This document shows, piece after piece, positions 7,093 through 15,754 of a stretch of DNA of 31,616 nt. Position numbers and translations under genes: made by a program. Every line of letters begins with the position of its first letter. The stretch's first letter is position 1. This stretch comes from a virus: IMG/VR virus record IMGVR_UViG_3300034092_000112, positions 1 through 31,616 of that record; one strand, given 5' to 3'. The notes below the pieces were generated by a model that had not been told where the DNA came from, searched no databases, and saw only the letters and a list, made by a program, of their open reading frames with translations.

Positions 7093-8151
7093 ATGTCTTC
7101 ATTGTTAGAACAAGCCATCGTTGATGCAAAAGCTCTTAAAGAAGCTGCCTATAAAAATGCAGAAGCAGCAGTACTAGAGAAATACTCAGTAGAAATAAAA
7201 GATGTTTTAAAAAGCTTGCTAGAACAAGAAGAAGTACCAGAAATGGTTCCTGCTCCCGGTGCAGCAACAACATCAGCAATAACTGGCGAAGATCCAATAA
7301 AAGGTATTCCATCAGCAACAACTGATGATGAAAGACTTTGCCAATGCCCAGATGAAGACGAAAAAGTAAGTATTGATCTAGATGCTCTTGCTGGAGCAGT
7401 AGCCCAAGAAGAAGAACAAATGGGCGGTCTTGGTCAATCAGCCGTAATGAGCAGACAAAATGATTTAGCTCCTGCATTAGCAGAAGTCTTTACAATAGAT
7501 AAAGATACACTTGCAGAAGAGCTAGAAGAAGAAATAGAGTTTGATCAAGAAGAACTTGGTTCAATGCTTGAAGAAGAAGTAGAGTTTGAACTTGATCACA
7601 ATCCACAATACAAAGGCAACAGTTGGTCCCTCGGTGGTGGCGTAACAAACCACGATGTTGACAATCTTAAGCTTTCAAAACTTGCAAAAGAACTTGCAGA
7701 GAAAGATGAAGAAACTGAAAAACTAGTTGCCGATAAAGAAGAACTAGAAGAATCACTTAAAGAGCTTACAGAAATATCTAAGGCTCTTGCCGATAAGGTT
7801 GAGAAATACGAAGCAGTAGTTCCAGCCCTTAAGGAAAAGCTTGACGCATTTGCTTTGTCTAACGCCAAGCTTCTTTATACAAACCGCGTTTTAAGCAATG
7901 GCTCCTTGAATGAGCGACAAAAGAATAAACTTGTCGAAACGCTTTCAAACGCTAAAACCCCAGACGAAGCAAAAACAATCTACGAAACTCTTCAAAGTTC
8001 CGTGCAAGGTGCTTCTGTATCAGCGACACCAAAATCATTGAGCGAAGCAGTAACTAGAAATGTTCTAACTTCAATCCCAAGAAGAGAACAAGAAACAGTT
8101 CAAGTTCCTCTACTTGAGAGAATGCAAATTTTAGCAGGTATTAAAAAATAA
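7093..8151 (+). CDS. gp22-like prohead core scaffolding protein
   Basis: 352 residues, directly upstream of the major capsid gene, where T4-like phages carry the gp22 scaffold. Composition is that of a scaffold: highly charged, Glu- and Lys-rich, no cysteine-rich or catalytic motifs. There is an acidic block (residues about 135-165, repeated EELEEE-type runs), then a predicted coiled coil (about 195-260: LAKELAEKDEETEKLVADKE, LEESLKELTE, LADKVEKYEAVVPALKEKL). A basic/polar end finishes in LLERMQILAGIKK. The many Leu/Ile-x-Glu sites would suit degradation by a gp21-type prohead protease, which is not in the window. The C-terminal RMQILAGIKK resembles the end of the 631-residue protein at 17559 (NRWRLIAGIAK). 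Ribosome-binding site GGAG, eight bases before the ATG. Confidence 0.7.
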   Translation: MSSLLEQAIVDAKALKEAAYKNAEAAVLEKYSVEIKDVLKSLLEQEEVPEMVPAPGAATTSAITGEDPIKGIPSATTDDERLCQCPDEDEKVSIDLDALAGAVAQEEEQMGGLGQSAVMSRQNDLAPALAEVFTIDKDTLAEELEEEIEFDQEELGSMLEEEVEFELDHNPQYKGNSWSLGGGVTNHDVDNLKLSKLAKELAEKDEETEKLVADKEELEESLKELTEISKALADKVEKYEAVVPALKEKLDAFALSNAKLLYTNRVLSNGSLNERQKNKLVETLSNAKTPDEAKTIYETLQSSVQGASVSATPKSLSEAVTRNVLTSIPRREQETVQVPLLERMQILAGIKK

Positions 8152-8169
8152 CATTTAAGGAGTATTAAT

Positions 8170-9870
8170 ATGTCAATCGTACAAAAACTAACAGAAGGCA
8201 TGGTAGAACGTGATCTTCAAAGAGAAGGTGCAGCCCTTCTATCTAAGTGGGAAAAGACCGGCCTCCTAGAAGGCATCACCGACGACCGTAAGCGTAACAG
8301 CATGGCTCGTCTTCTTGAGAATCAAGCCAAGGAACTTCTCCGTGAGTCCTCAACAATGGCACAAGGCGACGTTGAAGGTTTCGCTTCAGTAGCATTCCCA
8401 ATCGTCCGTCGTGTTTTCGCCTCACTCGTTGCAAATGATCTCGTATCAGTACAACCAATGAGCCTTCCATCTGGCCTCATCTTCTTCCTCGACTTCACAT
8501 ACACACCCGGTACAACCCCACGTCTTGGTGCAGCAGCCAACGAATCACCATATGCCCAAGGCATCGTTGGTCGCCAACTCACAGGCGGTGTTGACCTAAC
8601 TGGTGTTAATGCAGAAAAAGGTTTCTATGGCCTTAATAACGGTTACTCATCACCAACTGGCACACTATCAGTATCACTCTCAGCAGTAGCTTCTGGTACA
8701 GCCGGTGACGGTATCGTTGATTCATACCTACGTTTCGACCCAGACGTTGCTTCTGGTACATACGTAGCTGTTGCAAGCACCACACTTTCTGGTCTTTCAC
8801 AGTTCAATGATCGCGACCTCGTTGCAATCAATCTCTCATCATCAGCTGGTGGCATCAATGCTGTCGGTACTTCTGGTCGTACCAAGCTCGTCAGAAGACT
8901 TACATCAAAGAGTGGTGCAAATGCACTATTCGTATTCACATCAACACAAGTACCAGCTACTGCAATCACAGACGTAACTGGCGCAGCCGTAACACTTCAA
9001 TTCCCAATCAAGGACGCTTTCCAAGCTTCCCCAGCTGGTGTTGATGCTCTCGGTGCAATCGCCGGTACTGACACTTGGGGTCTTGAAGCTTCAACAGCTA
9101 TCCCAGAGCTTGATATCAAGGTTGAATCAGTCTCCGTATCAGCTGTCACCAAGAAGCTCAAGGCTAAATGGTCACCAGAACTCGGTCAAGATCTCAATGC
9201 TTACCACAACCTCGATGCAGAAGTCGAACTTACCTCACTTCTCTCAGAGCACGTAGCACTTGAAATCGACCGTGAGATCATGGAAGACCTCATCAAAGGT
9301 GCAACCGCTGGTACATTCTACTGGTCACGTTCACCCGGTCTATTCGTCAATCGTACAACTGGTGTTGAAATCGGTGCATCAGCTAAGGCTCCAGACTTCA
9401 CTGGTAACGTATCAATGTGGTATGAAACCCTCATTGAGACAATCAATGACGTATCAGCCCAAATCCACAGAAAGACCCTCCGTGGTGGTGCAAACTTCAT
9501 CGTTTGCGGTCCAGAAGTTGCAAATGTTCTTGAGTTTACCTCTGGTTTCCGTGCCAAGGTAACCCACGATGATGAGAAGGGCGAAATCGGTGCAGTCAAC
9601 GTTGGTTCAATCTCCAAGAAGTTTGACGTATACGTTGCAGCCGACTTCCTCCGCAACGTAATCCTCGTTGGTCGTAAGGGTAACTCCTTCCTTGAAAGCG
9701 GTTACGTCTACGCACCATACGTCCCACTACAAGTCACTCCTACCATCTTTGGTCAAGAGGACTTCGTACCACGTAAGGGCGTAATGACCCGTTACGCCAA
9801 GAAGATGGTCAGACCAGATATGTACGGTCTTGTCATCATCCGTGGCCTCCTCGGTGAGAGCGGCGCATAA
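8170..9870 (+). CDS. gp23: Major capsid protein, gp23 type
   Basis: 566 residues; T4 gp23 is 521. Family features are visible in order: a short N-terminal peptide with RLLENQAKELLRE (residues 47-59), VRRVFASLVANDLVSVQPM (about 79-97; T4 has VRRAIPNLIAFDICGVQPM), and a long HK97-fold body with LDIKVESVSVSAVTKKLKAK and SPELGQDLNAYHNLDAEVEL (about 335-355), near EIDREIMEDL. The C-terminus has GQEDFVPRKG and MYGLVIIRGLLGE. By analogy with T4, the prohead protease may cleave after Leu-x-Glu near Glu59 to give the mature subunit; this is inferred. Codons are strongly skewed to C-ending forms (TTC, CTC, ATC), as expected for the most abundant virion protein. AAGGAG lies seven bases upstream of the ATG. 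The gene shares a unit with the scaffold and ends at a strong terminator. Confidence 0.93.
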   Translation: MSIVQKLTEGMVERDLQREGAALLSKWEKTGLLEGITDDRKRNSMARLLENQAKELLRESSTMAQGDVEGFASVAFPIVRRVFASLVANDLVSVQPMSLPSGLIFFLDFTYTPGTTPRLGAAANESPYAQGIVGRQLTGGVDLTGVNAEKGFYGLNNGYSSPTGTLSVSLSAVASGTAGDGIVDSYLRFDPDVASGTYVAVASTTLSGLSQFNDRDLVAINLSSSAGGINAVGTSGRTKLVRRLTSKSGANALFVFTSTQVPATAITDVTGAAVTLQFPIKDAFQASPAGVDALGAIAGTDTWGLEASTAIPELDIKVESVSVSAVTKKLKAKWSPELGQDLNAYHNLDAEVELTSLLSEHVALEIDREIMEDLIKGATAGTFYWSRSPGLFVNRTTGVEIGASAKAPDFTGNVSMWYETLIETINDVSAQIHRKTLRGGANFIVCGPEVANVLEFTSGFRAKVTHDDEKGEIGAVNVGSISKKFDVYVAADFLRNVILVGRKGNSFLESGYVYAPYVPLQVTPTIFGQEDFVPRKGVMTRYAKKMVRPDMYGLVIIRGLLGESGA

Positions 9871-9888
9871 TCTAGCGTATTAGATTAA

Positions 9889-9925
9889 GAAGCCCCCGGC
9901 TAGCAATAGTCGGGGGTTTTCTTTT
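9889..9925 (+). terminator. Strong Rho-independent terminator after major capsid gene
   Basis: CCCCCGGCTA (9893-9902) pairs with TAGTCGGGGG (9907-9916) over ten pairs with one G-U, closed by a GCAA tetraloop of the stable GNRA class, then TTTTCTTTT. It stands 20 bases after the capsid stop codon and isolates the capsid unit from the tail genes. Confidence 0.92.
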
Positions 9926-9933
9926 ATTTGTTA

Positions 9934-9941
9934 CTATTTAC
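9934..9941 (+). promoter_or_regulatory. Candidate late promoter box CTATTTAC
   Basis: CTATTTAC immediately follows the capsid terminator and precedes AAGGAG (9948-9953) and the ATG at 9964. Its position between a terminator and a gene start strongly favours a promoter role. Confidence 0.6.
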
Positions 9942-9963
9942 AATGATAAGGAGTATTTATTGA

Positions 9964-11265
9964 ATGGCTCTTCCTACGTTGCTACCTGCAAGCACTTTAA
10001 GCGCAGTTGTTCTTCCAGTTACAGGAAGCCCCGTACAAGTAACACAATATTTACCATTTGCTATCTACTCTGGTTCAACATCATTCTTAACAGGAGCATC
10101 AGACCAAGTAGCTTATGTTTATAAGAAGTTAGGTGGTGATGTATTAGATATTGAGTTAACTGTTGGAAACGTTTATGCTGCATATGAAGAAGCAGTATTA
10201 GAATACTCTTATCTTATCAATCTTCATCAATCACAAAATGCTTTACCTGTATTCCTTGGTAAAACAACAGGAACATTTGATCAAAATGGTGAGTTAACAA
10301 ATAATATTGGTGGAAGAGCAGAGTTAGCCTATCCAAAATATAATATTGATATTGTTAAAAGAATGGGCGATGCTTATGCCCTAGAAGCTGGCATAGGTAT
10401 GAACTCTCGCATATACTCAGCTTCAATACCAATAATAGATGAAGTTCAAGATTATGATTTACAATCAATCATTCAATCTGCTTCTGTTAATAACTACGAT
10501 CCAGCAACTGGTGGCCCAGTACCATTCTCTGGTTCAGTTGCAGGAAAGAAAGTGACAATAAGAAGATTTTATTATAAAACACCAGCATCGATGTGGAGAT
10601 TCTTTGGTTACTATGGCGGTCTTAACGTAATCGGTAATCTTTCATCTTATGGTCAATATGCTGACGATAGCACATTTGAAGTTATACCAAGTTGGCACAA
10701 TAAGCTGCAAGCAATGGCTTACGAGACTTCAATCTATACAAGAAACTCTCACTATTCATTTGAGATCATAAACAACAAACTAAGAATATTTCCTGTTCCA
10801 AACTCATTTACTCCAAGATACTTCTGGATTGACTTTAGCGTTGATGAAGATGGTTGGGTAGAAGATGGTAATGCTACTGGAACTGCTGGTACAGGAACGC
10901 AGGCAAATACTGGGATTAATGGTGTTAACAATATGAATACACTTCCATTTGCTAACATACCTTACGAGAACATTAACTCTATTGGTAAACAGTGGATTAG
11001 AAGATTTTGCTTGGCTCTATGCAAAGAAATACTAGGACAAATACGTTCCAAGTTTGCTACTCTTCCAATACCCGGCGAATCTGTCACTCTTAATGGTTCT
11101 GCTTTGATTGCAGAAGGTAAAGAGCAACAAGACAAGCTTAGAGAAGAACTTAAGACAATGCTTGAGAAGATGACTTATCCCAAACTTACTGAACAAGTTG
11201 CAGCCGAAGCCGAGAACATTCAGAAGGTTGATTCCAAAGTACCATTCAATATATTTGTAGGATAA
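9964..11265 (+). CDS. gp13-like neck / head-tail adaptor protein
   Basis: 433 residues with ribosome-binding site AAGGAG ten bases upstream. The stretch at residues about 50-85 (YKKLGGDVLDIELTVGNVY then AYEEAVLEYSYLINLHQ) has the form of the adaptor domains of neck proteins: a short strand with acidic residues, then a helix with Ala and aromatic residues. Later segments are beta-rich (RFYYKTPASMWRFFGYYGG, INNKLRIFPVPNSFTPRYFW). The C-terminus is helical, with LREELKTMLEKMTYP. It sits between the capsid gene and the gp15-like and sheath genes, where T4-like phages often carry neck proteins. T4 gp13 is about 309 residues, so this protein is longer. The gp13 assignment rests on position and local pattern; an unrelated neck or head-completion protein is possible. 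It stops one base before the next start. Confidence 0.5.
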   Translation: MALPTLLPASTLSAVVLPVTGSPVQVTQYLPFAIYSGSTSFLTGASDQVAYVYKKLGGDVLDIELTVGNVYAAYEEAVLEYSYLINLHQSQNALPVFLGKTTGTFDQNGELTNNIGGRAELAYPKYNIDIVKRMGDAYALEAGIGMNSRIYSASIPIIDEVQDYDLQSIIQSASVNNYDPATGGPVPFSGSVAGKKVTIRRFYYKTPASMWRFFGYYGGLNVIGNLSSYGQYADDSTFEVIPSWHNKLQAMAYETSIYTRNSHYSFEIINNKLRIFPVPNSFTPRYFWIDFSVDEDGWVEDGNATGTAGTGTQANTGINGVNNMNTLPFANIPYENINSIGKQWIRRFCLALCKEILGQIRSKFATLPIPGESVTLNGSALIAEGKEQQDKLREELKTMLEKMTYPKLTEQVAAEAENIQKVDSKVPFNIFVG

Positions 11266-11266
11266 T

Positions 11267-12160
11267 ATGGAAAAGAAAGAAATACAATACGATCCATCAA
11301 CAATAGAAACTATTGATGCAGCATTCTATGATTGGTTAACAAGAGATATGGATCTTTTCTCAACTACAAATGAAGGTTGGAAAAGAGTACCAGTTGTTTG
11401 GCTATCAGCAGAAAGAGCTTATCAACTAAAAGCAGATAAAGACATAAGAGACAGTTCTGGTTTGGTAAAGTTTCCAATCATAACAGTACAAAGAATGTCA
11501 ATAGAAAAAGATCCAAATCGTACTGGTACAATGGCCGCTAACATTCGTCCAATAAATGATGAAAAGGGTGGAGCTGTCTCAGTAACAATAACTGTTAATC
11601 AAGCTAAAACTTCTAACTTTCAAATAGCAGATGCTAGAAGAACACAAGTCGGTGATCGTACAAATGCTTCAACTGCTCGCGATACAAGAGTCTATCCCAT
11701 GTTTGACAAAAGAACTAGGGATGAAAGAGCAAATAAAGTTGTATATCAAACAATAACAATACCTGTTCCTGTTTATGTTGTAGCCGCATATCAGTTAAAT
11801 ATAAAAACAGATTACCAACAACAACTAAATGAAATCACACAACCATTCTTCACAAAGAACGGAAATACAAGATATTTTCAGATTACACGCGACGGACATA
11901 AATATGATGCTTTCATAAAGGGAGATTTTGCATTCAACAATAATGCAAACAACCTTGGAGAAGAAAGAAAGACTTATAGTACTACAATAAATATTGAAGT
12001 CAAAGGATATCTTATTGGTCAAGACAAGAATCAACAAAATCCTAAAGTTGTCATAAGAGAGAATGTTGTTGATGTTAAACTTCCAAGAGAGAAGGTAATC
12101 TTTGGAGATATACCAGATTTCTTAACAACAACCAAAAATAAAACATATTACAACGAATAG
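11267..12160 (+). CDS. gp15-like tail sheath stabiliser / tail terminator
   Basis: 297 residues; T4 gp15 is 272. Three patterns line up with T4 gp15 as I recall it: KRVPVVWLSAERAYQLK (residues about 40-56; T4 IRVPITYASKEHFMMKL), YVVAAYQLNIKTDYQQQLNE (about 167-187; T4 MIYELSIFTRYEDDMFQIVE) with a Pro-Phe after it, and RKTYSTTINIEVKGYLI (about 235-252; T4 RRRIEWSLTFEVNGWMY). gp15 caps the finished tube and sheath and joins the tail to the neck. The gene is followed by the sheath and tube genes, the T4 order 15-18-19. Start codon ATG is two bases after the previous stop, so translation is probably coupled; no separate promoter box is present. Confidence 0.7.
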   Translation: MEKKEIQYDPSTIETIDAAFYDWLTRDMDLFSTTNEGWKRVPVVWLSAERAYQLKADKDIRDSSGLVKFPIITVQRMSIEKDPNRTGTMAANIRPINDEKGGAVSVTITVNQAKTSNFQIADARRTQVGDRTNASTARDTRVYPMFDKRTRDERANKVVYQTITIPVPVYVVAAYQLNIKTDYQQQLNEITQPFFTKNGNTRYFQITRDGHKYDAFIKGDFAFNNNANNLGEERKTYSTTINIEVKGYLIGQDKNQQNPKVVIRENVVDVKLPREKVIFGDIPDFLTTTKNKTYYNE

Positions 12161-12181
12161 GGCCGTTTCAAAGAAATAATA

Positions 12182-12189
12182 CTATTTAT
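12182..12189 (+). promoter_or_regulatory. Candidate late promoter box CTATTTAT
   Basis: CTATTTAT lies 39 bases before the sheath gene with AGGAG at 12214-12218 in between. A small inverted repeat, ATGATT...AATCAT (12192-12208), follows the box and could fold near the 5' end of the sheath mRNA. Confidence 0.55.
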
Positions 12190-12228
12190 TAATGATTATT
12201 TAAATCATCAAGCAGGAGTTTAAGCAAT

Positions 12229-15084
12229 ATGGCAGCTTCATCATTCAGATTCGTATCTCCCGGTGTTTTCGTTCAAGAGATCGACAACTCACAACTACCA
12301 GCAGTATCAAACCAAGTAGGCCCAACTGTTATTGGTAGATTTGAAAAAGGACCAGCAATGCGTCCAGTATACATTACTTCTTTCTCACAGTTCGTAGAAA
12401 TATTTGGTAATCCAATACCCGGTAACTCTGGCGATGATGTATGGCGCGATGGTAACTACGTAGGTCCAACATATGCTGCTTATGCTGCACAAGCTTGGTT
12501 ACGTAACACACCAGCTTTAAATGTAATCCGTCTTCTTGGTACACAACATGAGCAAGCAACCACAGCCGGTACAGCTGGTTGGCAAACAACAAATACTGTT
12601 GGCACAACTGACGCTGCTGGTGGTGCATATGGTTTATTCGTTATGCCATCTGCTTCATCCCCAACAACTGCCGTAACTGGTACTCTTGCTGCCGTTTTCT
12701 ATCTACAACAGGGTTCAGTAGTTCTTACTGGCACAGTAGCCGGTGGTTCTGAACTCTCTGGTACTAACGTACTCGTTAAGTCAAGCAATCCATATGCAGA
12801 GTTCAGAGCAGTTGTAACAGGTCCAAGCGGTACTTATACTTCTAACTTCAACTTGAATCCAGATTCTGATAAGTACATCAGAAAAGTATTCAATACAAAT
12901 CCAATCCTTACAAACAGCGATATTACAACAGCTGGTAATCTTGAATACTATTGGATCGGTGAATCATTCGAAAGAAGCGTAGAAGAAGTATTGACTGCCG
13001 GTGGTTACTCAATGTCTTCTGATATGCATGGCTTTATTGCACCATTAGCATCTGGTTCTATCTCACTTGATAAGTTCCGTGCGCCAACACGTCCAGCAAA
13101 AACAGGCTGGATTATCGGTCAAGATCTTACAAACAACACTGGTTCATTCACCCCATCAGCACAACAAAAGCTATTCCGCGTTGTTGCATTAGACAGCGGC
13201 GAGTACGAACAAAAGAACTACAAAGTTTCAGTCTCTGATATCAAAGCACCAGCAACAGACTTCGAAGATTACGGAACATTCACACTTGATATCCGTTTAG
13301 CTACCGACTCAGATAATCGTCCAGTATTCATTGAGAGATTCGCAAACGTAAATCTCAATCCAGCTTCACCAGATTATATCGCTCGTCGTATTGGTGATAA
13401 GTTTGTTCAATGGGATGAAACCGAGAAGAGACTAAGAGAATACGGTACATATACAAACGTATCCAAGTATGTCCGCATTGAAATGAATGACGATGTAGAT
13501 GCTGGTAACGTTGACCCAACATATCTACCATTCGGTTTCTTTGGTTTACCACGCTTCAAGTCATTCGTCGTATCAAGCTCTGCTACTGGCGTCCCATCAG
13601 CACAAGCCCCAGTAGCCCCAGTAGGATACGGCAAAGTAAGAACACCAGACGCAAGCAAGTTCCTTGTATGCTCTGCAAGCATCACAGCTTCAATCGTATT
13701 CCCAAGCATTCCACTACGCCTCTCAGCTTCTGAGGGTGGCCTAAACGATCCAAGAAATGCTTACTTTGGTATTGCAACTGGTGAGAAGACTGCAACAACA
13801 GTATTCGATCCAACATACTACGATCTAACAAGAGGCTTCTCAAGCACAGTATCAACAACCAACTATGATTGGGGTACAGAAGCTTATGGCGAATGGTCAT
13901 TCGTATTTTCACTAGATGACGTATCTGGTTCAACAGCTACTGGCATCGGCGCAATATACAATGCTGGTTCTCGTCTTGCTGGTACTTCTGTAACAGCACA
14001 AGCTTCTTCTGGTACTGGTTCTGCTGCTGGATACAGAGCAGTTCTCAATGCTGGTTACGACTCATTCACAATGCCACTTTACAATGGCTTTGATGGTTTC
14101 GATGCAACTGAGGCAGAACCACTTCGTAACTCTTCAATCGCAGCTAATGCTACCGAGAGAACCGATCACGTTTACTACACATACAAGCGTGCAATCGATA
14201 CTATTGCAGACCCAGAAACACTAGTAACCGATATAGTAACTGTTCCCGGTCTTACCAATACTGGTTTAACAAATCATCTAGTATCAACTTGCGAAGGTAG
14301 AGCAGACGCTCTTGCAGTAATCGATCTTCCAAACGTTTACACACCAGAAGCAGAAGCTTCTGTTGCTACCAAAACTGGTAGATACGTTGGAACTGCAACC
14401 TCTGCTGCACAAGGTCTTAAGGACAGAGGCATCAACTCAAGCTATGGTGCAACATACTATCCTTGGGTACAAATCAGAGATACCATCAGTAATAGAGCAC
14501 TCTTCGTACCACCATCAGTTGTAGCTCTTGGAGCTATGTCATATGGTCAATCAACACAAGAGCTTTGGTTTGCACCAGCTGGTTTCACCAGAGGCGGCTT
14601 AACCGAAGGACGTGGTGGCGTACCAGTTCTAGGCGTAACACACAGACTTTCATCAAAAGAAAGAGACACACTATACGAAGCAAACATCAATCCTATCGCT
14701 CAGTTCCCAGCAGAAGGTATCGTAATCTTTGGACAAAAGACTCTACAAGTTACACCATCTGCTCTTGATAGAATCAATGTTCGTAGAATGATGATCTTCG
14801 TCAAGCGTGAGATTTCAAGAATCGCCGCAAGACTTCTATTCGATCAAAACGTAGAGACAACTTGGAATCGCTTCCTTGGTCAAGTAAATCCATTCCTAGC
14901 TTCCGTCAAGTCAAGACTAGGTTTAACTGACTATCGTGTAATCCTTGATGAATCAACTACAACACCAGACTTGATCGATAGAAACATCATGTATGCCAAG
15001 ATCTTCTTGAAGCCAGCAAGAGCAATCGAGTTCATTGCAATCGACTTCACAATCACAGATTCTGGTGCATCATTTAACGATTAA
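12229..15084 (+). CDS. gp18: Contractile tail sheath protein, gp18 type
   Basis: 951 residues. The N-terminus has the sheath signature SPGVFVQEIDNS (about 10-21), then VGPTVIGRFEKGPAM and the SFSQFVEIFGNP segment, and AYAAQAWLRNTPALNVIRLL. The C-terminal 120 residues hold the conserved core that binds neighbours and the tube: RINVRRMMIFVKREISRIAA, FDQNVETTWNRF, YRVILDESTTTPDLIDRN, and the final strand AIEFIAIDFTIT. The sheath surrounds the tube and contracts to drive it through the envelope. T4 gp18 is 659 residues; the extra length lies in the middle (about 130-680), where sheath proteins carry surface domains. Codons favour C-ending forms, fitting high expression. It is followed by the tube gene with its own promoter-like box. 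Confidence 0.93.
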   Translation: MAASSFRFVSPGVFVQEIDNSQLPAVSNQVGPTVIGRFEKGPAMRPVYITSFSQFVEIFGNPIPGNSGDDVWRDGNYVGPTYAAYAAQAWLRNTPALNVIRLLGTQHEQATTAGTAGWQTTNTVGTTDAAGGAYGLFVMPSASSPTTAVTGTLAAVFYLQQGSVVLTGTVAGGSELSGTNVLVKSSNPYAEFRAVVTGPSGTYTSNFNLNPDSDKYIRKVFNTNPILTNSDITTAGNLEYYWIGESFERSVEEVLTAGGYSMSSDMHGFIAPLASGSISLDKFRAPTRPAKTGWIIGQDLTNNTGSFTPSAQQKLFRVVALDSGEYEQKNYKVSVSDIKAPATDFEDYGTFTLDIRLATDSDNRPVFIERFANVNLNPASPDYIARRIGDKFVQWDETEKRLREYGTYTNVSKYVRIEMNDDVDAGNVDPTYLPFGFFGLPRFKSFVVSSSATGVPSAQAPVAPVGYGKVRTPDASKFLVCSASITASIVFPSIPLRLSASEGGLNDPRNAYFGIATGEKTATTVFDPTYYDLTRGFSSTVSTTNYDWGTEAYGEWSFVFSLDDVSGSTATGIGAIYNAGSRLAGTSVTAQASSGTGSAAGYRAVLNAGYDSFTMPLYNGFDGFDATEAEPLRNSSIAANATERTDHVYYTYKRAIDTIADPETLVTDIVTVPGLTNTGLTNHLVSTCEGRADALAVIDLPNVYTPEAEASVATKTGRYVGTATSAAQGLKDRGINSSYGATYYPWVQIRDTISNRALFVPPSVVALGAMSYGQSTQELWFAPAGFTRGGLTEGRGGVPVLGVTHRLSSKERDTLYEANINPIAQFPAEGIVIFGQKTLQVTPSALDRINVRRMMIFVKREISRIAARLLFDQNVETTWNRFLGQVNPFLASVKSRLGLTDYRVILDESTTTPDLIDRNIMYAKIFLKPARAIEFIAIDFTITDSGASFND

Positions 15085-15086
15085 TA

Positions 15087-15094
15087 CTATTTAA
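15087..15094 (+). promoter_or_regulatory. Candidate late promoter box CTATTTAA
   Basis: CTATTTAA begins three bases after the sheath stop codon and 33 bases before the tube ATG, with GGAGG at 15108-15112. A separate promoter would let the tube be made in amounts matching the sheath. Confidence 0.5.
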
Positions 15095-15119
15095 TAATAT
15101 AAAGGTTGGAGGAATATAA

Positions 15120-15743
15120 ATGGCATTCTGGAATGAGGCTTCATTAGAGCCAAAAAGAAAGTTTAAGTTTTTGATTGACTTTGGTGCTTCAAGCGTAGAG
15201 CTACCAAGCTTCATTGCAAAGAAGTGTGATAAGCCTTCATTCGATATATCAGAGTCTTCTCATGATTTTCTAGGACACAAGTTCTACTATCCCGGTAGAG
15301 TTACTTGGAAAGAGGTCACAGCAACTGTTATCGATCCAGCTGGTTCCTCCACAGCAGAAGCTGGTGATGCAAATGCAGCAACTCTACAAGCATCAGCAAA
15401 CGATGTAGCAGATGGTATCTATAAGATTCTTTTAGCTTCTGGTTATCAATCTCCAACATCAGCTGGTACTGCAATCGTAGGTGGTTCACAAGCCGGTACA
15501 CTTCGTACTATGGCTAAGGGCAAAGCTACCAGACCATTTAATCAAATCCGTATTATCCAACTAGACGCACAAGGAAAAGCACTTGAAACTTGGATTCTCA
15601 ACAATGCTTGGATTAAGTCAGTAAACTTTGGTGGTCTTGATTATGCATCTGACGATATCAACGAGATTGGATTTACTTTCCGTTATGATTGGGCAGATCT
15701 ACAAATCACTTCAACTGGTTTTAAATCAGATCTAGTAAGATAA
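15120..15743 (+). CDS. gp19: Tail tube protein, gp19 type
   Basis: 207 residues, directly downstream of the sheath as in T4 (gp19 is 163 residues). It begins MAFWNEASLEPKRKFKFLIDF, the usual tube start with an FxF-type first strand. Next come PSFIAKKCDKPSFDI, a beta hairpin around FYYPGRVTWKEVTATVIDP, and a helix-containing loop (residues about 75-140, Ala-rich). The end is ILNNAWIKSVNFGGLDYASD then INEIGFTFRYDWADL, a strand pair typical of tube proteins. Subunits stack as hexamer rings to make the inner tube. Ribosome-binding site GGAGG, seven bases before the ATG. A paralogue follows after eleven bases. Confidence 0.88.
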   Translation: MAFWNEASLEPKRKFKFLIDFGASSVELPSFIAKKCDKPSFDISESSHDFLGHKFYYPGRVTWKEVTATVIDPAGSSTAEAGDANAATLQASANDVADGIYKILLASGYQSPTSAGTAIVGGSQAGTLRTMAKGKATRPFNQIRIIQLDAQGKALETWILNNAWIKSVNFGGLDYASDDINEIGFTFRYDWADLQITSTGFKSDLVR

Positions 15744-15754
15744 TAGGATGATTG

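Noticed and set aside
9038-9656. Open frames in both strands inside the capsid gene
   Set aside because: They are by-products of the C-rich third positions of gp23; their proteins have no domain pattern and gp23 covers the whole stretch.
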